From: Paraburkholderia sp. BL23I1N1
Lineage (GTDB): Bacteria > Pseudomonadota > Gammaproteobacteria > Burkholderiales > Burkholderiaceae
Reading direction: 5' to 3'
Length of the DNA: 64,000 nt
Assembly (NCBI RefSeq): GCF_003610295.1
Contig: NZ_RAPV01000001.1
Location: 5,270,001-5,334,000, forward strand
Position numbers and translations under genes: made by a program. Under the pieces are notes generated by a model. That model was not told the DNA's origin. It was given only the letters and a program-made list of their open reading frames with translations, and did not search any database. Below, in pieces: positions 17,284 through 25,780 of the stretch. Numbering within the stretch: position 1 is the first letter of the stretch; each line of letters begins with the position of its first letter.

Positions 17284-18054
17284 ATGAAGACTTCCTCATA
17301 CGTAAGCCGTGTCGCCGCCGCACTCGCTCTCTCCGCCGCGGCCTTGGGATCACACGCAGCGGTTGCTGCACCCGTCAAAAACATCGTCCTGGTGCATGGC
17401 TTTTTCGCCGACGGCTCGGGCTGGCAGGCGGTGTCGAAAATCCTGACGCGCGACGGCTACAAGGTCTCCGTCGTGCAAGAGCCGGAAACTTCGTTCGAAG
17501 ATGACGTGAAGGCGACCACGCGAGTGGTCGATGCGCAGGACGGTCCGAGCATCCTCGTCGGCCACAGCTACGGTGGCGCGGTGGTGACCGAGGCCGGCAA
17601 CGACGCGAAGGTGGCTGGCCTGGTTTATGTGGCTGCGTTTCAGCCCGATGCCGGCGAAAGCCCGATGGATCTGACAAAAAAAATGCCGCCCGCGACCAAG
17701 GCGATCAAGGCAACCGCAGACGGCTACCTGTATCTCGACCAGGCCCAGTTCCATACGGATTTTGCCGCCGACGTACCCGCCGCCGAAGCAAAGTTCATGG
17801 CGATCTCGCAGGTGATGCCGGCTGCCCAGTCGTTTGGCGTGCCGATCACAAACCCGGCATGGAAAACGAAGCCGAGTTGGGCAGTCGTGGCGACGGCAGA
17901 CCGCGCAATCAATCCCGATCTCGAACGCTTCATGACGAAGCGCGCCGGGAGCACGACCGTCGAGATCAACTCGAGTCACGTGGCCTATATTTCGCATCCG
18001 GCCGAAGTGGCGAAGCTGATCGAGCAAGCCGCAGCAAAGTCCAGCAAGGAATGA
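17284..18054 (+). CDS. Exported alpha/beta hydrolase
   Basis: An N-terminal signal peptide (positively charged start, ALALSAAALGSHAAVA, cleavage near AVA-AP) is followed by an alpha/beta hydrolase fold: the oxyanion loop LVHGFFADGSGW, the nucleophile elbow GHSYGG, and a C-terminal catalytic His in SSHVAYISHP. The acid is probably the Asp in ATADRAINPD. Such proteins act in the periplasm as esterases of unknown substrate. I prefer the ATG at 17284, seven bases after GGAG, over 17278, which would leave one base. The IS630 end lies about 20 bp upstream, so its natural promoter was probably displaced or replaced by one reading out of the element. Confidence 0.88.
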   Translation: MKTSSYVSRVAAALALSAAALGSHAAVAAPVKNIVLVHGFFADGSGWQAVSKILTRDGYKVSVVQEPETSFEDDVKATTRVVDAQDGPSILVGHSYGGAVVTEAGNDAKVAGLVYVAAFQPDAGESPMDLTKKMPPATKAIKATADGYLYLDQAQFHTDFAADVPAAEAKFMAISQVMPAAQSFGVPITNPAWKTKPSWAVVATADRAINPDLERFMTKRAGSTTVEINSSHVAYISHPAEVAKLIEQAAAKSSKE

Positions 18055-18216
18055 TTGAACGCGATACGCCGTCTGAGATCGTGGTGATTGTCAGGCGGCG
18101 TTCGCGGCGGTCTCACGGTGAACGTTGTCATCGCAAACCATGCGCCTGCGGGGCACGACACCCACTGACTTCCGTCGATATCCAGTCGGACCAGTCAGTT
18201 ACCCGCATCGGCGGTA

Positions 18217-19131
18217 TTAAAAAATCGACTGCCCGGTAAGTGTGGTCAGCCATTCCAATGCCTTCACCCCCGCCAGCGAATTGCCATTGCTATCGAGCCC
18301 CGGCGACCACACGCACACCGCCATCTCGCCCGGCAGCACCGCGACAATGCCGCCACCCACGCCGCTCTTCGCCGGCAGGCCGACCCGGTAGACGAAATCG
18401 CCCGCCGCGTCATAGGTGCCGCAGGTCAGCATCAGCGCGGAAAGCCGCTTGGCGGAGCTCGTGTCGAGAATCCGCTCGCCGGTGGCGGGCACCACCCCAT
18501 GATTGGTCAGAAACAGCGCCGCCTTCGCCAGCTCGACGCAGCTCATTGAAATCGCGCACTGCCGGCAATACGCGTCGACCACCACTTCCGGCGGCATCTC
18601 CATGTTGCCGAAGCTCGCCATGAAATGCGCCATCGCACGGTTGCGGTGAGCGTGCTGCAACTCCGACTGCGCAACGCGCGAATCGTAGTCGATGCTGATT
18701 TCGCCTGTGAGCCGCCGCATGAACTCGACCAGCGCTGTTTCGGCCTGCACGAAACGGCGGCACAACACGTCGGTGACGACGAGCGCGCCCGCGTTGATGA
18801 ACGGATTGCGCGGCTTGCCCTGTTCGGCTTCGAGCTGGACCAGCGAATTGAAGGCGTTGCCGGACGGCTCGCGTCCCACGCGCTGCCAGAGTTCGTCGCC
18901 GAGTAGCCGGAACGCCATGGTGCAGGCGAACAGCTTGGAAATACTCTGGATGGAAAAGCGCGTGTCGGCGGCGCCGGTGCGGAACACTTCGCCGGAGGCC
19001 GTGACGATCGCCATGCCGAAACTGTCGGCGGGCACATTCGCGAGTTCAGGAATGTAATCGGCGACCTTGCCGGTGCCCAGATAAGGCTGAAGATCGCGAT
19101 GAATCTGTTCGAGGATGGATGCGTAGTTCAT
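18217..19131 (-). CDS. glsA: Glutaminase
   Basis: Hydrolyses L-glutamine to glutamate and ammonia in the cytoplasm. The 304-residue length is that of the bacterial glutaminase family with a beta-lactamase-like fold. The catalytic Ser-x-x-Lys is S63-I-S-K66 in FSIQSISKLF. Other family blocks are PRNPFINAGALVV, RNRAMAHFMASFGNM and the C-terminal LPAKSGVGGGIVAVLPGEM. The ATG at 19131 gives the family-standard N terminus MNYASILEQIHRDL; the open frame extends upstream without homology. The gene is divergent from an araC-type gene, with 148 bp between the two starts. Confidence 0.95.
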   Translation of the reverse strand: MNYASILEQIHRDLQPYLGTGKVADYIPELANVPADSFGMAIVTASGEVFRTGAADTRFSIQSISKLFACTMAFRLLGDELWQRVGREPSGNAFNSLVQLEAEQGKPRNPFINAGALVVTDVLCRRFVQAETALVEFMRRLTGEISIDYDSRVAQSELQHAHRNRAMAHFMASFGNMEMPPEVVVDAYCRQCAISMSCVELAKAALFLTNHGVVPATGERILDTSSAKRLSALMLTCGTYDAAGDFVYRVGLPAKSGVGGGIVAVLPGEMAVCVWSPGLDSNGNSLAGVKALEWLTTLTGQSIF

Positions 19132-19279
19132 TGGGCTCGGACCGTTTGAAGCCGCGATTCTACTGGCAACCTGGCGCAAATTGTTCGTACAACAAGACCT
19201 GCCCGGCTCGAACAGCGTCTCGCCAAGGCTATGCTAATCTTGCGATGTTTCTTACAACAACCGGGCAAAACGGACATTC

Positions 19280-20032
19280 ATGACGCAAGCCTTCGATCCG
19301 GACAATGTCGCGCGTCCGGTATTCGCGGTCGACGAGCGTTACGACGCATTGGACGAGCCGTGGCGCGCCTATCGCCGCGCGCGCTTGATCCACGTGAGCG
19401 CCGGCGTGTTGACCGTGCGCACCGAAACCGGGCGATGGGTCGTGCCGCCGGGTCACGCGCTCTGGCTGATGGCGAACGTGCAGCATTACCTGTCGGCCGC
19501 CGAGCCGGTGCGATTCCATTCGCTGTATGCCGATGCAGATACTGCGCCGCTGCCTTCGCAAAGCGTCGCGCTGGCGCTCGACCGTCTGGCGGAAGCGTTG
19601 CTGAGTGCCGCAGCCGAACTGCCGCTCGACAAACCGTTCGACCCGCCCGCTGAGCGCCTTCTGCAAGTCTTGCTGGACCGCCTGTCTGGATTACCCACCG
19701 TGCCTCTCGCGCTGCACTGGCCGCGCGATCCGCGAATTCAGCGGATCGCTGACGCGTTGAACGCCAATCCGGCGGAACCGGCTGTGCTCGACGATCTGGC
19801 TCAGGCCGCGGGCGTGACCGCGCGCACGGCGGCGCGCCTTTTCGTCAAGGAGACCGGGCAGACCTTCGGCCAGTGGCGGCAGCAGCTGCGGCTGCTGGTT
19901 GCACTGGAGCGCCTCGGCGCCGGGGCGAGCGTCACGCACGTGGCGCTCGAAGTCGGCTACAACGACGTGTCTTCGTTTATTGCGGTGTTCCGCGACGCCT
20001 TCGGCGACACGCCAGCGCGCTATTTCCGCTGA
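19280..20032 (+). CDS. AraC-family regulator with N-terminal cupin
   Basis: A 250-residue protein. The first 100 residues form a small cupin-like sensor domain (TGRWVVPPGHALWLMANVQHYLS). Residues about 145-250 carry the two AraC helix-turn-helices: LDDLAQAAGVTARTAARLFVKETGQTFGQWRQQLRLLVALERLGAG and THVALEVGYNDVSSFIAVFRDAFGDTPARYF. It is divergent from glsA and convergent with the EmrB-like exporter gene. Either may be its target; the sequence does not show which. Confidence 0.9.
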   Translation: MTQAFDPDNVARPVFAVDERYDALDEPWRAYRRARLIHVSAGVLTVRTETGRWVVPPGHALWLMANVQHYLSAAEPVRFHSLYADADTAPLPSQSVALALDRLAEALLSAAAELPLDKPFDPPAERLLQVLLDRLSGLPTVPLALHWPRDPRIQRIADALNANPAEPAVLDDLAQAAGVTARTAARLFVKETGQTFGQWRQQLRLLVALERLGAGASVTHVALEVGYNDVSSFIAVFRDAFGDTPARYFR

Positions 20033-20055
20033 CGCCGCGCCGAAACACACCGCGA

Positions 20056-21633
20056 TCAGTGCGCGCCCGCCGAGCTCGCTCCGCCGCCGCCCTTGGCCGG
20101 CTTGGTAATCCAGATCAACGGAATGATCAGGATGAAAATGATCGCCGACACATAGAAGATGTCGTTCAGGCCCATCATCGCGGCCTGGGTATTCACCGTG
20201 AAGTCGAACAGTGCATGCGCGGATTGCGGATTCAGTTGCAGCAACGACTGGGTCGAATCGATCTGCTGGGTGAACACCGGGTTGTTGATGGTGGCCTGCT
20301 CGGTCAGCCGTTCATGGTGCAGCACCGTGCGGTTATTCCACTCGTTGCCGGCGATCGACGTGCCCACCGCACCGCAAAACACCCGCACAAAATTCGACAG
20401 GCCGGCGGCCGCCGGAATCTTGCTCGGCGGCTGCCCCGACAGAATGATCGCCGTCAGCGGCACGAAGAACAGCGCCATCGGAATACCTTGCAGCAGGGTG
20501 GGGAGCACGAGGTGCCACGTGTCGATTTCGATCACGTACTTCGAGCGCATATAAAACACGATCGCAAAGCCGATAAACGCGAGAGTCGCGATGATGCGCG
20601 CGTCCGAGCGCGGCAGTACGCGGCCCATCACCGGCGCGAGCAGCACCGCGAAGACGCCGAGCGGCGCGGTAACGAGACCGGCATCCACGGAGCGGTAGTT
20701 CAGATACTCCTGCATCCATTGCGGCAGCAGCACCAGGTTGCCGAAGAACACGCCGTACGCCACTGAAATCGCAATGGTGCCGCCGAGAAAATTGCGTTGC
20801 TGGAAGAGGCGCAAATCGACGATCGGATTCTCCTCGGTCAGCTCCCACACGAGGAAAAACGCAAAACTGATCAGCGCGGTGATGCCGAGAATCACGACTA
20901 CCGGCGACGAAAACCAGTCGAGGTCCTTGCCCTTGTCGAGCATGATCTGCAGCGACGCGACCCACGTAATCAGCAGGCCCAGCCCGACCACGTCGATGGG
21001 CGGCTTGCGGGTTGCGGACTCGCGAGTGCGATAGATCATCCACGTGACGCCGGCCGCGAAAATGCCGACCGGAATGTTGATGTAGAAGATCCACGACCAG
21101 CTATAACTATCCGTGATCCAGCCGCCAAGCGCGGGGCCCGCGATCGGGCCGACAGTGGCGGTCATGGCCCATAACGCGAGCGCGGTCGACGATTTCTCCT
21201 TGGGATACGAGCCGAGCAGAATCGCTTGCGAGAGTGGAATCAGCGGGCCGGCCACCGCGCCCTGGAAGATCCGCGCGACTAGCAGGATCGGCAGCGTGGG
21301 CGCAATGCCGCATAACCACGAGGCCAGCACGAACATCAGAATCGCGCCGACGAACAGCTTGACCTGGCCGATGCGTTGCGTGAGCCAGCCGGTCAGCGGA
21401 ATCGAGACGGCATTGGCCGCGGCAAACACCGTGATGACCCACGTGCCTTCGTCGACCGAGACACCGAGGTTGCCCGAAATCGTTGGGATCGCAACGTTCG
21501 CAATGGACGTGTCGAGCACGTTCATGAAGGTGGCGAGCGCGACGGCGATAGTCGCCAGAACCAGTTTGCCGCCTTGTAGCGGCGGCGGTGGTGCGGGCGG
21601 CGCGGCAGCAGGTGCTGAAGGCGGCTGGCTCAA
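20056..21633 (-). CDS. DHA2-family multidrug exporter (EmrB/QacA type)
   Basis: A 525-residue inner-membrane proton antiporter with 14 predicted spans. Visible family features are the first helix with FMNVLDTSIANVAIPTI, motif A-like WLTQRIGQVK, and motif C GPIAGPALGGW in helix 5. The N terminus is Pro/Ala-rich and the C-terminal tail Gly/Ser-rich. EmrB proteins normally work with a periplasmic EmrA adaptor and an outer-membrane channel; neither gene is next to it here, so it must act alone or with partners elsewhere. Confidence 0.93.
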   Translation of the reverse strand: MSQPPSAPAAAPPAPPPPLQGGKLVLATIAVALATFMNVLDTSIANVAIPTISGNLGVSVDEGTWVITVFAAANAVSIPLTGWLTQRIGQVKLFVGAILMFVLASWLCGIAPTLPILLVARIFQGAVAGPLIPLSQAILLGSYPKEKSSTALALWAMTATVGPIAGPALGGWITDSYSWSWIFYINIPVGIFAAGVTWMIYRTRESATRKPPIDVVGLGLLITWVASLQIMLDKGKDLDWFSSPVVVILGITALISFAFFLVWELTEENPIVDLRLFQQRNFLGGTIAISVAYGVFFGNLVLLPQWMQEYLNYRSVDAGLVTAPLGVFAVLLAPVMGRVLPRSDARIIATLAFIGFAIVFYMRSKYVIEIDTWHLVLPTLLQGIPMALFFVPLTAIILSGQPPSKIPAAAGLSNFVRVFCGAVGTSIAGNEWNNRTVLHHERLTEQATINNPVFTQQIDSTQSLLQLNPQSAHALFDFTVNTQAAMMGLNDIFYVSAIIFILIIPLIWITKPAKGGGGASSAGAH

Positions 21634-21935
21634 GACGATTCTCCGGATTGCAATGCGACGGATGGTCTACGCGGTGCTTGATTCTCGGCCCGGGCAATGA
21701 GCCGGTCGGTCGGATGCTCGCAAAAGCATACCTGTATTCACGTTCTGGCGTCGTCGAGCCATGCAGGTCCTGCGGCGCAAACCCATCCGGCAGCGTATGC
21801 TCGCGGCTGAGGCTGCATCGCGCTTCGCGAAGCGACGTGAGGTGTTGTGACAAGACAGCAGTGCGTTGCGTCGTGATTGGCGATGCATGCGGAAACACGA
21901 ATCGAAAAAGCAGCGACTACGGAGAGGAGTTGAAT
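21634..21935. other. Divergent spacer between exporter and esterase genes
   Basis: About 300 bp between the divergent starts at 21633 and 21936. It must hold both promoters. No gene, clear dyad or repeat was recognised. Confidence 0.4.
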
Positions 21936-22596
21936 ATGGCCTGGGAGCAATTCGAACACGGCTGGCGGCGCGCGCCGGCGACAATGCCAGCCAGGGCGTT
22001 GGTGGTGCTGATGCACGGCGTAGGCAGCAATGCGCGGGATCTGATGCCGCTCGCGGACATTTGGAGCGAGAGCCTGCCGGACGTGGCGTTCACGTCGCTC
22101 GACGGCACCGAAGCCTTCGACGGCGGCTTCGGCGGACGCCAGTGGTTCAGTCTGCGCGACGTCAACGAGAGCAATCGCGAGGTGCGCGTCGAGGCTGCTT
22201 ATCCGGCGTTGCGGCGCATGCTCGGGGTGGAAACTCGCGCACTGGCAGCTTCCTTTCGATCGCCTTGCATTGGTCGGTTTCTCGCAGGGTTCGATCATGG
22301 CGATGCATCACGTCGCGACCAGCGTGGAAGGCGCTGCTGCCGTCGTCGCGTATTCGGGGCGGCTCGCGTCGGCGATCGTGGCGCAGAACGGCATACCGCT
22401 CACGCTCGTGCATGGCGAAGACGACGAAGTGATCCCGGTGCAGGAGCTGGAATCTGCTGCGGATGCGTTCAGCAACGCCGGCTATACGGTCGACGCCTAC
22501 GCGTTGCCCGGCATTGGTCACACGATTAACGCAGACGGCGTCGAGCTCGGCAAACAGGCGCTGGAGCGCGCACTCGGCGCTTTGTCGCGCGACTGA
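21936..22596 (+). pseudogene. Phospholipase/carboxylesterase (YpfH type), broken by a +1 frameshift
   Basis: The first frame, from ATG at 21936, gives MAWEQFEHGW...LVVLMHGVGSNARDLMPLADIW and runs to about MLGVE. The second frame gives LAHWQLPFDRLALVGFSQGSIMAMH, with the GFSQGS nucleophile elbow, a catalytic Asp in HGEDDEVIPV and His in GIGHTI. One surplus A in GGAAACTCG (22229-22237) separates them: deleting it joins VE to LAHWQLPFD in frame, matching the normal family spacing. Without the fix both parts are non-functional, since the nucleophile lies after the shift. It could be a real recent mutation or a base error in the assembly. Confidence 0.85.
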
Positions 22597-22786
22597 TACG
22601 GTCGAGATTAAAAAGTGGCCCTAAAGATTCTGATTTGCTTGCCGTTAACTGCTCATTAGCATGAAAATCACCCCGCCGCGCGGATCGCGCAACGCCCATC
22701 CAGGCGTGCCAAGCGGTTCGGGTGACCGGGGGCGCATTTTCCAGACTGCCCGGCAAGGGCGGATAACGACACACCAGAGCCTTCCT

Positions 22787-23839
22787 ATGGCCAGACCGAC
22801 GCCGCATTACCCGCTTTTCGATCGACTGTTCCGTCATTCCGTGGCGGTGGACCTCGGCACGGCCAATACCCTTATCTATACCGACAACGGCGGCATCGTC
22901 CTGAACGAGCCGTCCGTCGTGGCGTTTCAGAAAGAGTCCGCCGCCGGGCAAAAACGTGTGACGGCAGTGGGCGCCGAAGCGCGCCAGCTGCTCGGCCGCG
23001 CACCCAACAACGTCGAAGCCGTGCGGCCGATGCGGCACGGCGTGATCGCCAATTTTTCCGCTGCCGAACAGATGATCCGGCAATTCGTCGACATGGCGCG
23101 CCCGCGGCCGCTGTTCAGCCGACGCGCCGCGTTCACCCTGTGCGTGCCTGAAGGCGCAACCCAGGTCGAGCGTCGCGCGATCAGGGAAGCCGCGGTGGCG
23201 GCCGGTGCGTGGAAGGTCAGTCTGATCGGCGAGTCGCTGGCGTCGGCGGTCGGTGCGGGTCTGCCGGTATCGGAGGCGGTTGGCTCGATGGTGGTGGACA
23301 TCGGCGGCGGCACGACCGAAGTCGGCGTGATCTCGCTCGGCGGTCTCGCGTATAGCGGCTCGATCCGCGTGGGCGGCGACAGTTTTGACATGGCGATCGT
23401 CAGCTACGTGCGTAGTCTGTATGGCGTGCTGCTTGGCGAGCAAACCGCCGAACACGTCAAGAAGGGCATCGGCTCGGCCGTGCGCGACGTGCCGGTCGAG
23501 CATATGAACGCGACCGGTCGCAGCGTCGACGACGGTTTGCCGCGCACGGTTCAGTTAAGCAACCACGATATCGCCGATGCGATCGAGGGTCCGCTGCGTC
23601 AGGTGATCGGCGCCGTGAAACGCGCGCTTGAAACGGCGCCGGCCGAACTGGTGACCGATATCGCGCACAGCGGCATCGTGCTGACCGGTGGCGGCGCGCT
23701 GCTGGGCAATCTGGGGCGACGCCTGACTAACGAACTCGGACTCGAGGTCCACGTCGCCGATGAACCGCTCACATGCGCGGTGCGAGGGGCGGGCGCGGCG
23801 GCCGCCGCGGGTTTGCTCGACGACAGCGCCTACGAATGA
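22787..23839 (+). CDS. MreB-like actin homologue (orphan paralogue)
   Basis: A 350-residue protein, the normal length for MreB. ATPase motifs of the actin superfamily are present: phosphate-1 VAVDLGTANTLIY, phosphate-2 VVDIGGGTTEVGVISLGG and adenosine motif HSGIVLTGGGALLGNL. MreB polymers guide sidewall peptidoglycan synthesis under the inner membrane. The classical mreBCD-mrdAB cluster is not here; this gene stands alone, with a frameshifted esterase upstream and a hydrolase downstream. It therefore looks like a second, diverged copy. Start chosen at ATG 22787 from homology to MreB N termini; the ribosome site is weak. Confidence 0.85.
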   Translation: MARPTPHYPLFDRLFRHSVAVDLGTANTLIYTDNGGIVLNEPSVVAFQKESAAGQKRVTAVGAEARQLLGRAPNNVEAVRPMRHGVIANFSAAEQMIRQFVDMARPRPLFSRRAAFTLCVPEGATQVERRAIREAAVAAGAWKVSLIGESLASAVGAGLPVSEAVGSMVVDIGGGTTEVGVISLGGLAYSGSIRVGGDSFDMAIVSYVRSLYGVLLGEQTAEHVKKGIGSAVRDVPVEHMNATGRSVDDGLPRTVQLSNHDIADAIEGPLRQVIGAVKRALETAPAELVTDIAHSGIVLTGGGALLGNLGRRLTNELGLEVHVADEPLTCAVRGAGAAAAAGLLDDSAYE

Positions 23840-24062
23840 TTTGATGCGGGGACGTCGCGCATGCGCCGCCAGGCAGCGATCGCGCGACGCACGCCGAAGT
23901 CGATACACACACTGAACAGCCTTCGGCGCATATTCAATGGCTGTGTGACAATACCTTCCGCATCCCAATTTTAGGGACGCGAACACGTTTTCCTCTTCGA
24001 ATCCATTTTTAGCCGGCACCATTGATGGTTTCAGCCGTTGCCGCGCTGCCCGTAAACCACCC

Positions 24063-24920
24063 GTGAATCAATCCGTTTCCGCTTCGTCTTCTCCCGCATC
24101 CCCGTCCTTTATCGCGCTGCATAGCGGCCTACGCATGCCCTATGTGGAAGCCGGGGAGGGTGAACTGCTGTTGTTCGTGCATGGCTCGCTGTGCGATTAC
24201 CGCTATTGGCAGCCGCAACTCGCGGGACTGTCCGCTAAATATCGCTGCGTCTCGGTGAGTCTCACGCATTACTGGCCGGTGACGGATACCGGGCCCGATC
24301 GGCCGTTCAGTTGGAGCGAACATGCGGACGACGTGGCCGAATTCATCGATCGTTTCGGTGCCGGGCCGGCTCATGTGGTGGGTCATTCGCGCGGCGGCTG
24401 CGTGGCATTCCATTTCGCGCGGCGCCATCCGCAGTACGTGCGCACGCTCACGCTTGCCGACCCGGGAGGCCCGTTGCAGATTGCCGGGCGAGCGCCCGCG
24501 AGTTTGCCGGAGACCGTCAACGCATTGCGCGCGAAGGCCGCGCAACTGATCGAAACAGGGGAGGTGGAAGCAGGCTTGCAGCTGTTCGTCGATTCGGTGA
24601 GCCGTCCCGGTTTCTGGGCGATGAGCACGCCGGGCTTTCGCAGGATGGCGACCGACAACGCGCACACGCTCGCGCGTCAATTCCGCGACCCGTTGCCCGC
24701 CTACGTGCCTGAGCAGGCGGCCGAGGTGCGCTGCCCGGTGCTCCTGATCGACGGCGAAAAGAGTCCCGACATGTTCCGCCGTACTGCCACGGCGCTGCAA
24801 ACATGGCTGCCGGATGCGCGCCGGGAAACGGTGCGTGGCGCTTCGCATGGGATGAATCTCGCGCATCCGGCCGCGTTCAACCGCTACGTCGACGAGTTCA
24901 TTCGCTCAGTGGACGTTTGA
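24063..24920 (+). CDS. Alpha/beta hydrolase
   Basis: A 285-residue cytoplasmic hydrolase starting at GTG. Motifs are FVHGSLCDYRYW (oxyanion region), GHSRGG (nucleophile Ser), DGEKSPDMF (likely catalytic Asp/Glu area) and GASHGMNLAHP (His). The overall pattern fits the alpha/beta hydrolase-1 group. No cap-domain feature or neighbour defines a substrate. It is convergent with the small gene at 24935-25336, 14 bp apart. Confidence 0.88.
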   Translation: MNQSVSASSSPASPSFIALHSGLRMPYVEAGEGELLLFVHGSLCDYRYWQPQLAGLSAKYRCVSVSLTHYWPVTDTGPDRPFSWSEHADDVAEFIDRFGAGPAHVVGHSRGGCVAFHFARRHPQYVRTLTLADPGGPLQIAGRAPASLPETVNALRAKAAQLIETGEVEAGLQLFVDSVSRPGFWAMSTPGFRRMATDNAHTLARQFRDPLPAYVPEQAAEVRCPVLLIDGEKSPDMFRRTATALQTWLPDARRETVRGASHGMNLAHPAAFNRYVDEFIRSVDV

Positions 24921-24934
24921 ATCGCCGAGGCTGT

Positions 24935-25336
24935 TCAGCCCTTGCGATGCGCGTCTTTGTCGAGCTCACGTTCCGCAGCTTCGCCGACGAGGCCGTGGTA
25001 GTACAGATGCACGCCGATCGCGAGCGAGTCGTTGCGAATTTCGTGGAACGCTTTCCATGCCTTCACGGGGTCTTTGAACAGCAGATAGTGCGCTTCCTGC
25101 GCGATCAGATCCGCGACTTCATGCAGGCCATGGCCGTGCAACACATCCACGAGCGTATCGAGACTGCGATGGGTGCGCGCGTCGGTACGCGGGTAAAGCA
25201 TATGCAGCACTGCCACGTCTTGCGTCTTCAGCGCCGCGGACAACGCAACGACGATGTCCTGATGATTCAACGCGGTGACGATGTTCTCTTCGTTGTGGAC
25301 GTGATCCGGAAACAGTGTTTCGAGCGAGGCGTTCAT
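24935..25336 (-). CDS. Conserved-looking protein of unknown function
   Basis: 133 residues from ATG with a good AGGAAGGA ribosome site. The sequence is mainly helical, acidic and His-rich (VHNEENIVTALNHQDIVVALSAALKTQD; HGHGLHEVADLIAQEAHYLLFKD). No membrane segment, signal peptide or metal motif that I can name. An intrinsic-terminator-like hairpin lies 34 bp upstream of its start in the leader on the same strand, which suggests control by premature termination or the end of a small upstream transcript. Confidence 0.7.
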   Translation of the reverse strand: MNASLETLFPDHVHNEENIVTALNHQDIVVALSAALKTQDVAVLHMLYPRTDARTHRSLDTLVDVLHGHGLHEVADLIAQEAHYLLFKDPVKAWKAFHEIRNDSLAIGVHLYYHGLVGEAAERELDKDAHRKG

Positions 25337-25364
25337 CTGGTCCTTCCTGTTCTTCTGGCTGATT

Positions 25365-25392
25365 AAAAAGGCCCGCCGAAAGACGGCGGGCC
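25365..25392 (-). terminator. Intrinsic-terminator-like hairpin in the leader of the 24935-25336 gene
   Basis: On the minus strand GGCCCGCCG, a 5-base loop and CGGCGGGCC form a perfect 9-bp stem, followed by TTTTTAATC. It therefore terminates leftward transcription, yet the only leftward gene starts 34 bp after it. No gene on that strand ends just upstream. A leader attenuator or small RNA end fits better than an ordinary gene terminator. Confidence 0.65.
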
Positions 25393-25780
25393 AAAGACAG
25401 CGATGTGTTCGCAGGGGAAGCAAAACACGGATTCAGTATCGCAGAGCCGCGTTGCTTGTGCAGCTTGCCTACCGCAAAACATTGTTGCAGCAAGCGTGCT
25501 AACTTTCGTTGAACTGGCAACGCGGGTCTGCGTACACGGTGTCTTGTCGTGCGGGGGTTCTTCCGCTGACTTCCACAGATTTCCGCGTATTTCAGGCGCT
25601 GACGCCCATCTTTACGGTAACGAATGTTGCGCCAGTCGAGATGGATTGTTGCCGTCAATCGACGCAATCAACACCCCTTCGGACCGTAGAATGCGAAGCG
25701 GAGCCTGAGCATGCCAAGCGGTGATCCGATGATCGAGCATGCCGGCATGTGTGCGATGTGAAAGTAAAAGGAACGGGTAG
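25393..25780. other. 388-bp divergent region upstream of gltA
   Basis: Holds the promoters for gltA (right) and for the leftward gene. No protein-like frame. If the hairpin at 25370-25392 ends a small RNA, the RNA would be encoded here on the minus strand. Confidence 0.35.
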
